Origin: an uncultured Bacilli bacterium
Lineage (GTDB): Bacteria > Bacillota_I > Bacilli_A > RFN20 > CAG-826
Direction: 5' to 3'
Length of the DNA: 64,000 bases
NCBI GenBank assembly: GCA_934140155.1
Contig: CAKPBC010000004.1
Coordinates: forward strand, 141,476-205,475
A program made the position numbers and the translations under genes. Positions 34,519 to 43,614 of this stretch are shown piece after piece. The notes below the pieces were generated by a model. It searched no databases. It saw nothing but the letters and a program-made list of their open reading frames with translations, and was not told the DNA's origin. Within the stretch, counting starts at the first letter, position 1, and each line of letters starts with the position of its first letter.

Positions 34519-34740
34519 ATGAACAAACTAGAAGAAATTAAAAATATGTTTGCTGAAAAAGTAAAAGTAGACAATATCGATCCTAATATGGAATTAAAAG
34601 CTTTAGGCTTAGATTCTTTAGACTTAGTCGAATTAATTATGGATATTGAAGAAAAATATGGTGTTGAATTTAGTAATGAAGAATTAATGAGTTTCAAGAC
34701 TGTTGAAGATGTATTAAAGTCAATTGAAAAAAAACTTTAA
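34519..34740 (+). CDS. acpP: Acyl carrier protein
   Basis: 73 residues, the usual ACP size. The phosphopantetheine site is LGLDSLDLVELIMDIEEKYG, with Ser after Asp. It carries acyl chains in fatty-acid or phospholipid synthesis. GAGGTGA precedes the ATG. It stands alone between the pilus operon and tRNA genes, with no fatty-acid genes nearby. Confidence 0.92.
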   Translation: MNKLEEIKNMFAEKVKVDNIDPNMELKALGLDSLDLVELIMDIEEKYGVEFSNEELMSFKTVEDVLKSIEKKL

Positions 34741-34758
34741 TAATTTGTTAAATAATTG

Positions 34759-34787
34759 TTGAAATTTGTTTTTATCTATGATATTAT
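34759..34787 (+). promoter_or_regulatory. Promoter of the tRNA-Asn/tRNA-Glu pair
   Basis: TTGAAA (34759-34764), 17-base spacer, TATTAT (34782-34787), about 35 bases before tRNA-Asn. Confidence 0.7.
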
Positions 34788-34822
34788 TCTTTTTGCTTAG
34801 CGATAGTTAAGCAAAAAGTTAC

Positions 34823-34898
34823 GCTTACTTAGCTCAGTCGGTAGAGCTATCGGCTGTTAACCGATCGGTCGTAGGTTCGAGTCCTACAGTAAGCGCCA
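34823..34898 (+). tRNA. tRNA-Asn (GTT)
   Basis: 76 bases with CCA encoded. Acceptor GCTTACT / AGTAAGC, D arm AGCTCAGTCGGTAGAGC, anticodon loop CTGTTAA giving GTT, T arm GTAGGTTCGAGTCCTAC. Confidence 0.95.
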
Positions 34899-34905
34899 TT
34901 TTTTT

Positions 34906-34982
34906 GGCCTATTGGAGAAGAGGCTTAACTCACATGCCTTTCACGCATGCATTCATGGGTTCGAATCCCGTATAGGTCACCA
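34906..34982 (+). tRNA. tRNA-Glu (TTC)
   Basis: 77 bases with CCA encoded, seven bases after tRNA-Asn. Acceptor GGCCTAT / ATAGGTC, anticodon stem CATGC / GCATG with loop CTTTCAC giving TTC, T arm with GGTTCGAATCC. It is followed by a terminator. Confidence 0.92.
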
Positions 34983-34993
34983 TTTTACAAATT

Positions 34994-35017
34994 ACCCGAT
35001 TATATCGGGTTTTTTTG
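34994..35017 (+). terminator. Terminator of the tRNA pair
   Basis: ACCCGAT / ATCGGGT stem with loop TAT and a T-run of seven. Confidence 0.9.
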
Positions 35018-35415
35018 TTGCTTTTTGATACAGTTGATACGTTTTTTCATTTTCTATGCCACAATGTAATTCGAACTATAATGTGCAAATCGCATTAAAA
35101 AGTGCAAAAAACGCCTTTTTTTTCTAATAAATGTATCACTAATATAAAAGTATCATAACTTGGTGACCTTTGCAGGAACCTCACCATTTCTACAATTTTT
35201 TCCGATTATGTCAGTTTTTTTTGCTGCTTTAGTGATACTCATGATACGATTTAATATAATAAATAGTTTGAAAGTTATTTGAATGCAAATTAATTTTGCA
35301 TAATCTAAACAATATAGTCTAATAACATTTTTTCTTTGCTAAACTCTTATTAACTTTTCGATACTTTTAATGTAAAATATCTTTGTTATATATAACCACT
35401 AAGGAGCGAATTATT
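35018..35415 (+). other. Non-coding stretch with a decayed copy of the tRNA end and terminator
   Basis: No gene was found. The part at about 35180-35258 (TCACCATTTCTACAATTTTT, then CCGATTATGTCAG, then GCTGCTTTAGTGATACTCAT) is an imperfect copy of 34976-35042, which holds the end of tRNA-Glu, its terminator and the bases after it. A stem GGTGA / TCACC just before the copy suggests remains of a third tRNA. The isochorismatase promoter (TAAAAT near 35371) lies at the right end. Confidence 0.5.
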
Positions 35416-36006
35416 ATGTATATACCAAAGCACCAAAATACCAAATGGCAAACAAGCAAAGAAGTTGATTTAAAGAAGTGTGCAATTCTAGTAATTGATT
35501 TATTAGGTGGATCACAAGGTAATATTCCTGTATTAGATGAAGCAGTTAAAAATGCCAATAAAATCATTACCAAAGCTAGAGAAAAAAACATTCCGATTAT
35601 CTTTTCTTGTGATGCCCACATTCCTGGAGTGGATAAAGAACTTGAATTATGGGGAGAACATGGCATTAAAGATAGCGAGGCTGCAAAACCACTTGATATT
35701 TTCAATGCTACCAAGAAAGATTTTATTATTCCAAAACGCCGCTACAACGGATTTTTTCAAACAGATTTAGATTTGTTATTAAGAGAATTGGGTGTAGACA
35801 CTTTAATTGCCTTTGGAGCAGATACAAATATATGTGTGCTTCAAACACTTGCTGGTGCTTATTTTCTCAACTATAAAACAATTGTTCCTGCTGACGCTTG
35901 TGCCACATTCTTAATAGGTAAGCAAGAAGATGGATTAGACTATTTTTCTCGCTGCTACGATAGTAGAGTGGTCGATACAAACGAAGTATTAAACTATTTA
36001 AAATAA
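35416..36006 (+). CDS. Isochorismatase-family cysteine hydrolase (nicotinamidase-like)
   Basis: 196 residues from ATG at 35416, which has AAGGAG nine bases upstream. An earlier in-frame ATG lies before that site and is rejected. The catalytic triad is visible: Asp in LVIDLLGG, Lys in IPKRRYNGF, Cys in GADTNICVLQTLAGA. A metal-binding His is in CDAHIPG. The family includes nicotinamidase, which turns nicotinamide into nicotinate for NAD salvage, and other amidases. Nicotinamidase is plausible but not proved. Confidence 0.85.
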   Translation: MYIPKHQNTKWQTSKEVDLKKCAILVIDLLGGSQGNIPVLDEAVKNANKIITKAREKNIPIIFSCDAHIPGVDKELELWGEHGIKDSEAAKPLDIFNATKKDFIIPKRRYNGFFQTDLDLLLRELGVDTLIAFGADTNICVLQTLAGAYFLNYKTIVPADACATFLIGKQEDGLDYFSRCYDSRVVDTNEVLNYLK

Positions 36007-36010
36007 AAAT

Positions 36011-36499
36011 ATGAAATTATTATTTAAACAAAAGTTTTTTTCTTGGTTTGATTCCTACAATATTTTTGATGAAGCAGGTAATGTGTTTTTTCATGTTGAA
36101 GGACAACTTTCTTGGGGACATCTATTCCATATTTATAATCAAAACAATATACATATTGGAACATTAAAAGAACAAATTTTTCGATTTCTACCACATTTTA
36201 CTATGTTTGAAAATGATAATAAAGTTGGTGAAATCATTAAAGAATTTTCTTGGTTTAGACCAAAATTTTCTTTAACTTGTTCAGATTGGATAGTCACTGG
36301 AAATATTTGGGAGTGGGATTATAGTATTATTAATTCTAAAAATGAAGTAATTGCCTATATTAGTAAACAATTATTTAATTTTACAGATACATATGTATTA
36401 GACATCAAAAACAACTATAATGCATTACGTGTTTTGATGATTGTCTTAGCTATTGATGCTATAAAATGTAATCAAGCATATGCTGCAAGCCAATTTTAA
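36011..36499 (+). CDS. LURP-one-related (LOR) family protein
   Basis: 162 residues with repeated beta strands of the Tubby-like LOR fold: FSWFDSYNIFDEAGNVFFHV, IGTLKEQIF, SLTCSDWIVTGN, YVLDI.NNYNALRVLMIVLAIDAI. The bacterial relatives (YxjI-type) are of unknown role, possibly membrane-linked. It starts four bases after the hydrolase stop, so the two are cotranscribed. The 289 bases after it (36500-36788) are very AT-rich and hold only the CarD-type gene's promoter. Confidence 0.75.
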   Translation: MKLLFKQKFFSWFDSYNIFDEAGNVFFHVEGQLSWGHLFHIYNQNNIHIGTLKEQIFRFLPHFTMFENDNKVGEIIKEFSWFRPKFSLTCSDWIVTGNIWEWDYSIINSKNEVIAYISKQLFNFTDTYVLDIKNNYNALRVLMIVLAIDAIKCNQAYAASQF

Positions 36500-36788
36500 C
36501 AATTTGTGAAAGCACTATCATTTTACTTTTTTAGTTACAATCATCTTATTATGAAAAAGAACAACATATTAGGTCCTTTTTAAGGATATATTAAAAAACA
36601 ACATCAAAGTATCTGTTTTTGTTCTAATTTATTATATAAATTAATATTTTTCGTTGACGCTATTAAATTTTTTTTAACATTTATATAGATTTTTTTATTT
36701 AAAAAACTTAAAATATGCTTTTTTACCATTTTTTATGCTTACTTTTTTTAATTTTTTTTGATAAAATATAAGTATCAAAGGGGGTTTT

Positions 36789-37280
36789 ATGATGCTAGAA
36801 GTTGGCAAAATAATGGTCCATAAAGCTCATGGCATTTGCACAATTAAAGAAATTTTACAAATTGGCGGCAATGACTATTATAAATTAATACCAAATTTTG
36901 ATGAAAGCATGTCTATTTTTGTTCCAATTAGTAAAGAAAAAGAATTTTTGCGTGAAGTTCTAACTAAAGATCAAGCTGATGACTTAGTCACTTATATGAA
37001 CAGTATTGATAGTACTATTATTGATGATACTAAAGAACGTCGAGACTCATTTCATAAAAAATTATCATCTGGCAATTTAAAAGAAATAGCGTATATGTGT
37101 TACAAACTATATTTACTCAAAAAAGCCAAATTAAACACTAATGCGAAGTTTTGCCTTACCGATAGTGTAATGTTTGATAAAGCCCATAAAATGCTTTTTG
37201 ATGAACTAGCTCTCGCATATAAAATTGATCGAGACAAAATAGTTGATTTTATTCGTCTCAAATTACAATTAGATAATTAA
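36789..37280 (+). CDS. CarD-family RNA polymerase-binding regulator
   Basis: 163 residues. The N-terminal Tudor-like RNAP-binding domain is VGKIMVHKAHGICTIKEILQ and SIFVPISKEKEFLREVLT. The helical C-terminal domain follows. CarD/CdnL proteins stabilise open promoter complexes at rRNA and other promoters. Two ATGs are adjacent after GGGGG, so the start could be 36789 or 36792. It has its own promoter and terminator. Confidence 0.85.
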   Translation: MMLEVGKIMVHKAHGICTIKEILQIGGNDYYKLIPNFDESMSIFVPISKEKEFLREVLTKDQADDLVTYMNSIDSTIIDDTKERRDSFHKKLSSGNLKEIAYMCYKLYLLKKAKLNTNAKFCLTDSVMFDKAHKMLFDELALAYKIDRDKIVDFIRLKLQLDN

Positions 37281-37298
37281 TAACGATAATTAACAACG

Positions 37299-37322
37299 AA
37301 AGACCTTATAGGTCTTTTTTTC
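37299..37322 (+). terminator. Terminator of the CarD-family gene
   Basis: AAAGACC / GGTCTTT stem with loop TTATA, then a T-run. Confidence 0.85.
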
Positions 37323-37382
37323 ATTGTGATTTGTTGATAATGTGGTATAATATCCATACGTTTTGAAAAGAGGTTGATTCTT

Positions 37383-38654
37383 ATGGCAAATGAATGGTAC
37401 ACATTAGATAATGCAGCAAAGATTTTCCCAGCTGTCTATAAGCGTAGTGATACCAATAGTTATCGCCTATCTGCTTTGCTAAAAGAAGATATTAACCCTG
37501 CTATTCTAAAAAAAGCCACTATTGATGCCTTGAAAAGATTTCCATCATTATGCGTAAAATTAAAACGTGGGGCTTTTTGGTATTATTTAGAGCATAATTA
37601 CAACACACCAATAATTGAAGAAGAAGATCCATATCTATTTAATTCCGTTCATATCCATACACATAATGGATTTATGTTTACAGTTTCTTATTTTGGTAGA
37701 CGCATTTCTCTTGAAATGTTTCATGCCCTAACTGATGGGACTGGTGCTAGTGAATTTTTAAAAACTATTGTTTATTATTATTTAATTCATACTGGTAAAG
37801 ATATTAAAAACGATGGTAGCGTGCAAACTGATGAAGTTGAAAAGTTATCTGCCGAAACATTGGATGATTTTAATGAAAATTATGAATCTAAAGTAAAAGC
37901 GCCAGATAAAGAACCAAGAGCATTTCAAATAAAAGGCAAACACTATAAAGACAATTGGACTGGTTTAGTTCAATTAATTGCCGATGTCGATAATTTAAAA
38001 CAAGTTGCGCATAAATACGACGCTACTATTACAGGATTAATGGGCGCAGTAATTCTTTATTCCCTTTACAATGTTTATTTTAAAGATAAAAAAACACCTA
38101 AACATAATTTAAGATTATTTTTACCAATAAATGCACGTAAATATTTCAATTCTCATTCTATGCGTAATTTTATGCTTTATACACGTACAACTGGTGAATT
38201 TAGAAATAAATCGTTAACATTCGAAGATGTTGTGGGTTATGTTAAAGACACACTAAGTAAGGTAAATCGTGATTTACTTATGCGTCAACTTGTATCTAAT
38301 GTTAATATTGAAAAGAACTTCTTAGTCAAAATATTACCATTACCAATCAAAAACTTTATCATGCGTATTGCTTATAAAATGCATGGTCAAGATTCAAATA
38401 CCGTTAGTTTTTCTAATTTGGGAAAATTAACAATACCCGAAGATATGTCTCCATTTATTGAAAGATTTGAATTTATGATTGGAGTAAGCAAATTATCTCC
38501 AGTCAATATGGGAGCTGTATCAGTTAATAATACTTTTGTATTCTCATATGCTAGTAAGTTTGTTGACCGTGATGTTATCCAGCAAATCGCTTCTAATATG
38601 GCTAATCTTGGTATAAAAGTAACTGTAGAGACTAATGATTTGGAGGTGGAATAA
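37383..38654 (+). CDS. Condensation-domain-like acyltransferase (alcohol acetyltransferase family)
   Basis: 423 residues with the CoA-dependent acyltransferase fold. The active-site histidine is in EMFHALTDGTGASEFLKTI (HxxxDG), and the late motif VSFSNLGKLTIP matches the DFG-like strand of this family. Start at 37383 follows AGAGG. It lies one base before a zinc-ribbon membrane protein, a pairing often seen in Firmicutes. The two may build or modify a lipid or surface glycan. The substrate is unknown. Confidence 0.75.
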   Translation: MANEWYTLDNAAKIFPAVYKRSDTNSYRLSALLKEDINPAILKKATIDALKRFPSLCVKLKRGAFWYYLEHNYNTPIIEEEDPYLFNSVHIHTHNGFMFTVSYFGRRISLEMFHALTDGTGASEFLKTIVYYYLIHTGKDIKNDGSVQTDEVEKLSAETLDDFNENYESKVKAPDKEPRAFQIKGKHYKDNWTGLVQLIADVDNLKQVAHKYDATITGLMGAVILYSLYNVYFKDKKTPKHNLRLFLPINARKYFNSHSMRNFMLYTRTTGEFRNKSLTFEDVVGYVKDTLSKVNRDLLMRQLVSNVNIEKNFLVKILPLPIKNFIMRIAYKMHGQDSNTVSFSNLGKLTIPEDMSPFIERFEFMIGVSKLSPVNMGAVSVNNTFVFSYASKFVDRDVIQQIASNMANLGIKVTVETNDLEVE

Positions 38655-38655
38655 T

Positions 38656-39354
38656 ATGAAATATTGTCCACATTGTCATGTTGCTATTAACAACGAAAGA
38701 AAAAAATGTCCATTATGTTACAAAATACTTGAGGATGATAATAAACCAATGAATTATCAACCTTATCCAAAGAAAAAAATCAAAGAAAAAATGTCTTTGG
38801 TGACAAAAATACTTCTTTTTGTCTCCATTGTAGCAATCATTGCTTCCATTATTGTAAATATTTATACTATCGATAGCGAAAACCCATTATATTGGTGTGT
38901 CCTTGTTGCTATTGGGGTACCATACATTTGGCTATCTGTCCGCTACGTAATTTTATATCACGGAAATATTCCTACAAAAATATTCTCTGAATCATTATCC
39001 ACTATGGCAATGGTTATCTTAGTGGAATTATGTGTTTGCTTAGTATCTCGTGTTAATAGAGAAGCTATGTGGTCATTAAATTATGCTTTGCCATCATTAC
39101 TAATGGCTACTTCTATAGGTATGTTTGTTTTGGCAACAATTAAAAACGAGTTTTATTGTGACTCAATTATGTATTTATTATTCTTATCAATTTTAGAGGG
39201 GTTATATTTCTTATTTTATCAATTAGGGTTATTCTTTTATGTTAAATGGATGGCACTTGCGGTCTTAGGAACTGGTATTATTATTCTTATTGCTATGTTT
39301 GTTTTTCATTTTAAAGATACCACTGAAGAATTTAAGAAACGTTTTCATTTATAA
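38656..39354 (+). CDS. Zinc-ribbon membrane protein, DUF6320-like
   Basis: 232 residues from ATG 38656, with GGAGG upstream. The N-terminus is a zinc ribbon (MKYCPHCHVAIN; KCPLCYKIL, two CxxC). A basic linker and about six hydrophobic helices follow. The arrangement matches the DUF6320 type found next to condensation-like acyltransferases, as here. Its job is unknown; partner of the acyltransferase is inferred from position. Confidence 0.7.
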   Translation: MKYCPHCHVAINNERKKCPLCYKILEDDNKPMNYQPYPKKKIKEKMSLVTKILLFVSIVAIIASIIVNIYTIDSENPLYWCVLVAIGVPYIWLSVRYVILYHGNIPTKIFSESLSTMAMVILVELCVCLVSRVNREAMWSLNYALPSLLMATSIGMFVLATIKNEFYCDSIMYLLFLSILEGLYFLFYQLGLFFYVKWMALAVLGTGIIILIAMFVFHFKDTTEEFKKRFHL

Positions 39355-39356
39355 TT

Positions 39357-41234
39357 ATGGCTGTTATACAAGGAAGCAATATCACTAAATATTTTGGATC
39401 AGAACTTATTTTTAAAGGTCTTAATTTTAGTGTGAACGAAAAAGAGCGTGTTGCTATCGTTGGACCTAATGGATGCGGAAAATCGACATTAATTAAAATG
39501 ATAATTGGTGAAGAATCAATATCCGCTAATCCCGCAAATGAGCAACCAGGAGAAATATCAATACCTAAAAACATTGTAGTGGGTTATTTATCGCAAAAAG
39601 TAATTAATGATGCAAATAACACTCTTTATGATGAAGCTATTGATGTATTTAAAGATCAAATAAAAAGAGAAAAAGAATTAGAATTGTTAGCCAATAAAAT
39701 GGCTTTAGAGCCAAATAACGAAGATCTTCACAATGAATATGCGAAAAAACTAAATTATTTTGAAGCAAATGGCGGATATGACTATCATTATTTGATTGAA
39801 ATGATTTTATTAAAATTTGGATTTAAAAAAGAAGATTTCAATCGTAAAATATCATCTTTTTCTGGCGGTGAAAGAACCAAAATGGCTTTTGCTAAATTGT
39901 TACTTATAAAACCAGATTTATTAATACTTGATGAACCAACTAATCACTTAGACATATCCACAATTGACTGGTTAGAAGATTATTTGAAAAACTACCCTGG
40001 TACTATATTGTTTGTATCTCACGACCGATATTTTATTAATAGTTTAGCTAATAGAATTTTTGAAATTGAAAATAAAGAATTAAATATTTATAAAGGCAAT
40101 TATGACCAATATTTAAATGAAAAAAAATTAAGATACGAACTTCAACTTAAAAACTATAATTCACAACAAAAAGAAATTGAAAAGCTTAAAAGATTTATAG
40201 AATATTTTAAACCTAAACCTCGTTTTGTAGCGCGCGCTAAAGATCGCGAAAAGAAACTAGAACACATGAAAATAATTGATAAACCTTATGAAGCAAAAAC
40301 TAGTTTAAAAATTTCTTTTCAAGGAGATAGTTTAAAAGGCAAAAAAATTATGTTATTCACTAATTGCCTTTTTGGTTATGATAAGCCTTTATTTGATGAA
40401 GTTAATTTAACTCTTTTTAGTGATGACCATTTAGCTATTATGGGCGATAACGGATGTGGCAAAACCACTATCTTAAAAACTATTATGCATCAAATTAGAT
40501 TATTAAGTGGCTCTATTGATTTTTTAAGGCCATTAAATATTGGATATTTGGCACAAAATGATTTCAGTTTAGATGATTGCTCTTATACACTTATTGAATA
40601 TATTCAAAATTCTTTCGAAAATATGTTAGAAAAAGAAATTCGTAACCACTTAGGAAAATTTGGTTTCCATGATGATGATGTTTTTAAAGTAGTTAAAGTG
40701 TTGTCCGGTGGAGAAAAAATGCGTCTCATATTAGCAAAATTAGTTTTAAATAATTACGATTTATTACTATTAGATGAACCAACAAACCACCTTGATTTAA
40801 TTGCTAAAGAAGCTTTAATTAATGCTTTAGAAAGTTACGGTGGAGCGATTATATTAGTATCTCATGACCGTTACTTCGTTGATACTTTAGCTAATAGAAT
40901 ACTTTATATCAGTAATCATAAAACATATTTAGAAGAAGGCAATTACGCTTCTTTAAAAGAAGATTTAAAAGATTTGTTTTTCTCTAATGAAGTCAAAGAA
41001 AAAAGAGAAAAGAAAGTAATTACTAAAACTAAAAGTTCTGGACTATCTAAATTAAAATGCGAAGAAAGATTAGAAATCTTAGAAGGAAAAATCAAAGAAC
41101 TAAAAGATGCGCAATTTTTAGAAGAAAACTATATGGACTCTAAAAAAATGCAAGAATTAGAAACAAAACAAAAACAATTAGAAAAAGAATATGATGAATT
41201 ATTAGAGTATTATATAAGCAATTTTGATGCATAA
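39357..41234 (+). CDS. ABC-F family ATPase (Uup/EttA-type)
   Basis: 625 residues with two intact cassettes: GPNGCGKSTLI, FSGGERTKMAFAK, LILDEPTNHLD; and GDNGCGKTTILK, LSGGEKMRLILAK, LLLDEPTNHLD. The inter-cassette linker is basic, and the last 80 residues form a coiled coil (KLKCEERLEILEGKIKEL). This is the Uup/ABC-F translation factor plan. It starts two bases after the zinc-ribbon gene. ABC-F genes can also give antibiotic resistance, which cannot be told here. Confidence 0.85.
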   Translation: MAVIQGSNITKYFGSELIFKGLNFSVNEKERVAIVGPNGCGKSTLIKMIIGEESISANPANEQPGEISIPKNIVVGYLSQKVINDANNTLYDEAIDVFKDQIKREKELELLANKMALEPNNEDLHNEYAKKLNYFEANGGYDYHYLIEMILLKFGFKKEDFNRKISSFSGGERTKMAFAKLLLIKPDLLILDEPTNHLDISTIDWLEDYLKNYPGTILFVSHDRYFINSLANRIFEIENKELNIYKGNYDQYLNEKKLRYELQLKNYNSQQKEIEKLKRFIEYFKPKPRFVARAKDREKKLEHMKIIDKPYEAKTSLKISFQGDSLKGKKIMLFTNCLFGYDKPLFDEVNLTLFSDDHLAIMGDNGCGKTTILKTIMHQIRLLSGSIDFLRPLNIGYLAQNDFSLDDCSYTLIEYIQNSFENMLEKEIRNHLGKFGFHDDDVFKVVKVLSGGEKMRLILAKLVLNNYDLLLLDEPTNHLDLIAKEALINALESYGGAIILVSHDRYFVDTLANRILYISNHKTYLEEGNYASLKEDLKDLFFSNEVKEKREKKVITKTKSSGLSKLKCEERLEILEGKIKELKDAQFLEENYMDSKKMQELETKQKQLEKEYDELLEYYISNFDA

Positions 41235-41323
41235 AACTACTTTTATTACGGACTATTAATAATTTTTCTTGAAAAACGATTAAAATATGTTATCATTATA
41301 TATGCGTTTAAGAGGTGAGCGTT

Positions 41324-41746
41324 ATGTTAATTAATGAATTGAAAAAAGCAAGCATGGAAGCTTTAAAAGCAAAAGATAAAGAATCGCGTGCCGCATTATC
41401 TGTAGTAATTAATAAATATAATCTTATGAGCATTGAATTAAAGGCTCAAGGAAAAGAAATTTCTGACGCTGATTTAGTGGCAATTATTTCTAAAACTCTT
41501 AAAGAATTACAAGACGAAAAAGATGGATTTATCAAAGTAAATCGTCAAGATCGTGTTAGCGCAATCGAAGTGCAAGAAAACACTCTTAAGGCTTATTTAC
41601 CTAAGATGTTATCAGAAGATGAAATAAAAGAAGAAATTGGAAAATTAGAAGATAAATCAATTCCTTCTATTATGAAACACTTCAAAGCAAACTTTGCTGG
41701 CAAAGTCGATATGGGCTTAGTTAACAAAGTCGCTCGTAGTCTCTAG
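41324..41746 (+). CDS. yqeY: GatB/YqeY-domain protein
   Basis: 140 residues from ATG 41324, after GAGGTGAG. The sequence LINELKKASMEALKAKD and AYLPKMLSEDEIKEEI are typical of the YqeY helical domain shared with the tail of GatB. The C-terminal VDMGLVNKVARSL matches. Its role is thought to touch tRNA or tRNA-dependent amidation. It sits directly before tRNA-Trp. Confidence 0.88.
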   Translation: MLINELKKASMEALKAKDKESRAALSVVINKYNLMSIELKAQGKEISDADLVAIISKTLKELQDEKDGFIKVNRQDRVSAIEVQENTLKAYLPKMLSEDEIKEEIGKLEDKSIPSIMKHFKANFAGKVDMGLVNKVARSL

Positions 41747-41758
41747 ACTCGAGTCATT

Positions 41759-41832
41759 AGGGGCGTAGTTAAATGGTATAGCAACGGTCTCCAAAACCGT
41801 TATTGCGGGTTCGATTCCTGCCGCCCCTGCCA
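41759..41832 (+). tRNA. tRNA-Trp (CCA)
   Basis: 74 bases with CCA encoded. Acceptor AGGGGCG / CGCCCCT, anticodon loop CTCCAAA giving CCA, T arm GCGGGTTCGATTCCTGC. The CCA anticodon reads UGG. No tRNA-Trp(UCA) was seen in this window, in line with UGA as stop. Confidence 0.95.
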
Positions 41833-41843
41833 TACGAATTATT

Positions 41844-41879
41844 AGTTCGATTCCAAAAGTGAACCGAACTTTTTATTTT
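41844..41879 (+). terminator. Terminator after tRNA-Trp
   Basis: AGTTCGATTC / GAACCGAACT stem followed by TTTTATTTT. Confidence 0.8.
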
Positions 41880-41905
41880 AAAATCAATAATTAGGAGTTC
41901 AAATT

Positions 41906-42124
41906 ATGAGTAAATATGAAAAGCTTTGGAATTATATAGCATCTACTTTTTCAAATAAAGAAGTAGACGCATTCGAACTAACATTCGAACAAATTAAAGA
42001 TATCTTAGGCTTTGATATTGATCACTCATTTTTAAAATATAAAAAAGAACTTCTTGCTTTTGGTTACGAAGTTATAAAAATCAATATGAAAGAACAAACA
42101 ATATTATTTAAAAAAGTTGCTTAA
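41906..42124 (+). CDS. 72-residue hypothetical protein
   Basis: Reads MSKYEKLWNYIASTFSNKEV at the start, then a helix pattern (ELTFEQIKDILGFDIDHSFL) and a beta strand at the end (EQTILFKKVA). A good ribosome site TAGGAG precedes the ATG. The fold looks like a small winged or alpha/beta domain. I do not recognise a characterised family. It stands alone between tRNA-Trp and a MATE exporter. Confidence 0.65.
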   Translation: MSKYEKLWNYIASTFSNKEVDAFELTFEQIKDILGFDIDHSFLKYKKELLAFGYEVIKINMKEQTILFKKVA

Positions 42125-42142
42125 ATTATGTAGGTGAAGTAT

Positions 42143-43543
42143 ATGAAGAATTCGACAGAAGAACTAAAAAGCGGAAAGATATTACCATTAGTATTTAAAT
42201 TAACTATTCCCGCAGTTATTGCGCTGCTTATTACTTTTTTATATAACATCGTTGATCGCATTTATGTTTCAAATATTGAAGTAACAGGAATGGACGCTCT
42301 TGCAGCACTTGGGATAGTACTTCCTTTGACTATTATTATTCAAGCTTTTGCTAATTTAATAGGTTTAGGTGGTTCTCCACTTGCCACAATGAAATTAGGA
42401 GAAAATGATAAAGAAGAGGCAAATAAAATTTTTAATACTTCATTCGTCTTACTTTTTATATTAGGAATAATTATAAGTGTAATTGTTTATATATTTGCTC
42501 AGAATATTGTTGAACTATTTGGTTGTCCTACTAGTGCAGTTAAATACGCGACTAGTTATTTAAAAATATACGGACTAGGCTCAGTGTTTGTCTTATTAGC
42601 GCAAGGACTTAATCCATTTATTACCGCACAAGGAAAATCACTTATTGCCATGCTATCCATATTAATTGGTGCAATCATTAATATCGCTTTAGATCCATTA
42701 TTTATATTTGTTTTTAAAATGGGTGTTGATGGAGCAAGTTTAGCCACAGTTATATCACAGTTTATTTCATTTGTTTGGATTATTATTTATCTACACTCTA
42801 AAAAAAGTATATTTCGCATAAATTTAAAACATTTTCAATTTGATAAAAGACGCATTTTAAAAATATTATCATTAGGGTTATCACCATTTATTATGACTAT
42901 TACTGAATGCGCTATTCAAATTGTCTTTAATAACAATTTAAAGTGGGCCACTAATGACGACGCTAATTATACTGCTGCTCTTACAATTATGCTAAGTGCT
43001 TTGCAATTAATCTCATTGCCATTAAATGGCCTTGGTTATGGTATGCAGCCATTTGTAAGTTATAATTATGGAGCAGGTAATGCCAAAAGATTAAAGGAAG
43101 GCATTAAAGATGTAACTATTATTGCTTTTTGTTATGCCATTGTTGTTTGGTCATTATCACTATTTTTTCCAAAAATATATGCTTTAATATTCTCCGCTAG
43201 TGAAGAAGTTAGTGATATTGTCATAAAATACACACCATTATTTTTAATGGGTTCTATTATGTTTTTCGTACAAATGACTTTACAAAACATCAACGTAGCT
43301 TTAGGACAAGCAAAATCTGCACTTGTTTTAGCAGTTCTAAGAAAAGTTATTATTCTTATTCCTTTATGCATTATTTTAACGCATACAATTGGTTTTAAAG
43401 GTGTATATATGTCGGAAGGTATCGCTGACTTTGTTGCGGGAATAATTACTACTATCGTTATTTTTACTACTTTCCCACGCGTATTTAAAAAGCGTGAAGA
43501 TGAAGTTAAAAAGCAAAAGCAAAACAATCTAGATTTAAATTAG
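42143..43543 (+). CDS. MATE family efflux transporter
   Basis: About 466 residues with twelve predicted helices. It has the LVFKLTIPAVIALLITFLYN first helix and the VDRIYVSN motif of MATE proteins, with the two-fold repeat (LGLSPFIMTITECAIQIVFN). ATG at 42143 is preferred over a GTG three codons earlier because AGGTGA lies upstream. Exports toxic cations or metabolites with Na+ or H+. It is not closely similar to the MATE gene at the left edge. Confidence 0.9.
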   Translation: MKNSTEELKSGKILPLVFKLTIPAVIALLITFLYNIVDRIYVSNIEVTGMDALAALGIVLPLTIIIQAFANLIGLGGSPLATMKLGENDKEEANKIFNTSFVLLFILGIIISVIVYIFAQNIVELFGCPTSAVKYATSYLKIYGLGSVFVLLAQGLNPFITAQGKSLIAMLSILIGAIINIALDPLFIFVFKMGVDGASLATVISQFISFVWIIIYLHSKKSIFRINLKHFQFDKRRILKILSLGLSPFIMTITECAIQIVFNNNLKWATNDDANYTAALTIMLSALQLISLPLNGLGYGMQPFVSYNYGAGNAKRLKEGIKDVTIIAFCYAIVVWSLSLFFPKIYALIFSASEEVSDIVIKYTPLFLMGSIMFFVQMTLQNINVALGQAKSALVLAVLRKVIILIPLCIILTHTIGFKGVYMSEGIADFVAGIITTIVIFTTFPRVFKKREDEVKKQKQNNLDLN

Positions 43544-43614
43544 AATAATCATAAATTGTCACATTTTTTATATCAAAATAGCCACCAATTTGTTAAAATA
43601 ATGGTGGTGATTTT

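Noticed and set aside
36500..36788. Small RNA or riboswitch before the CarD-family gene
   Set aside because: Very AT-rich sequence without stable stems or a known aptamer pattern; only a likely promoter was visible.
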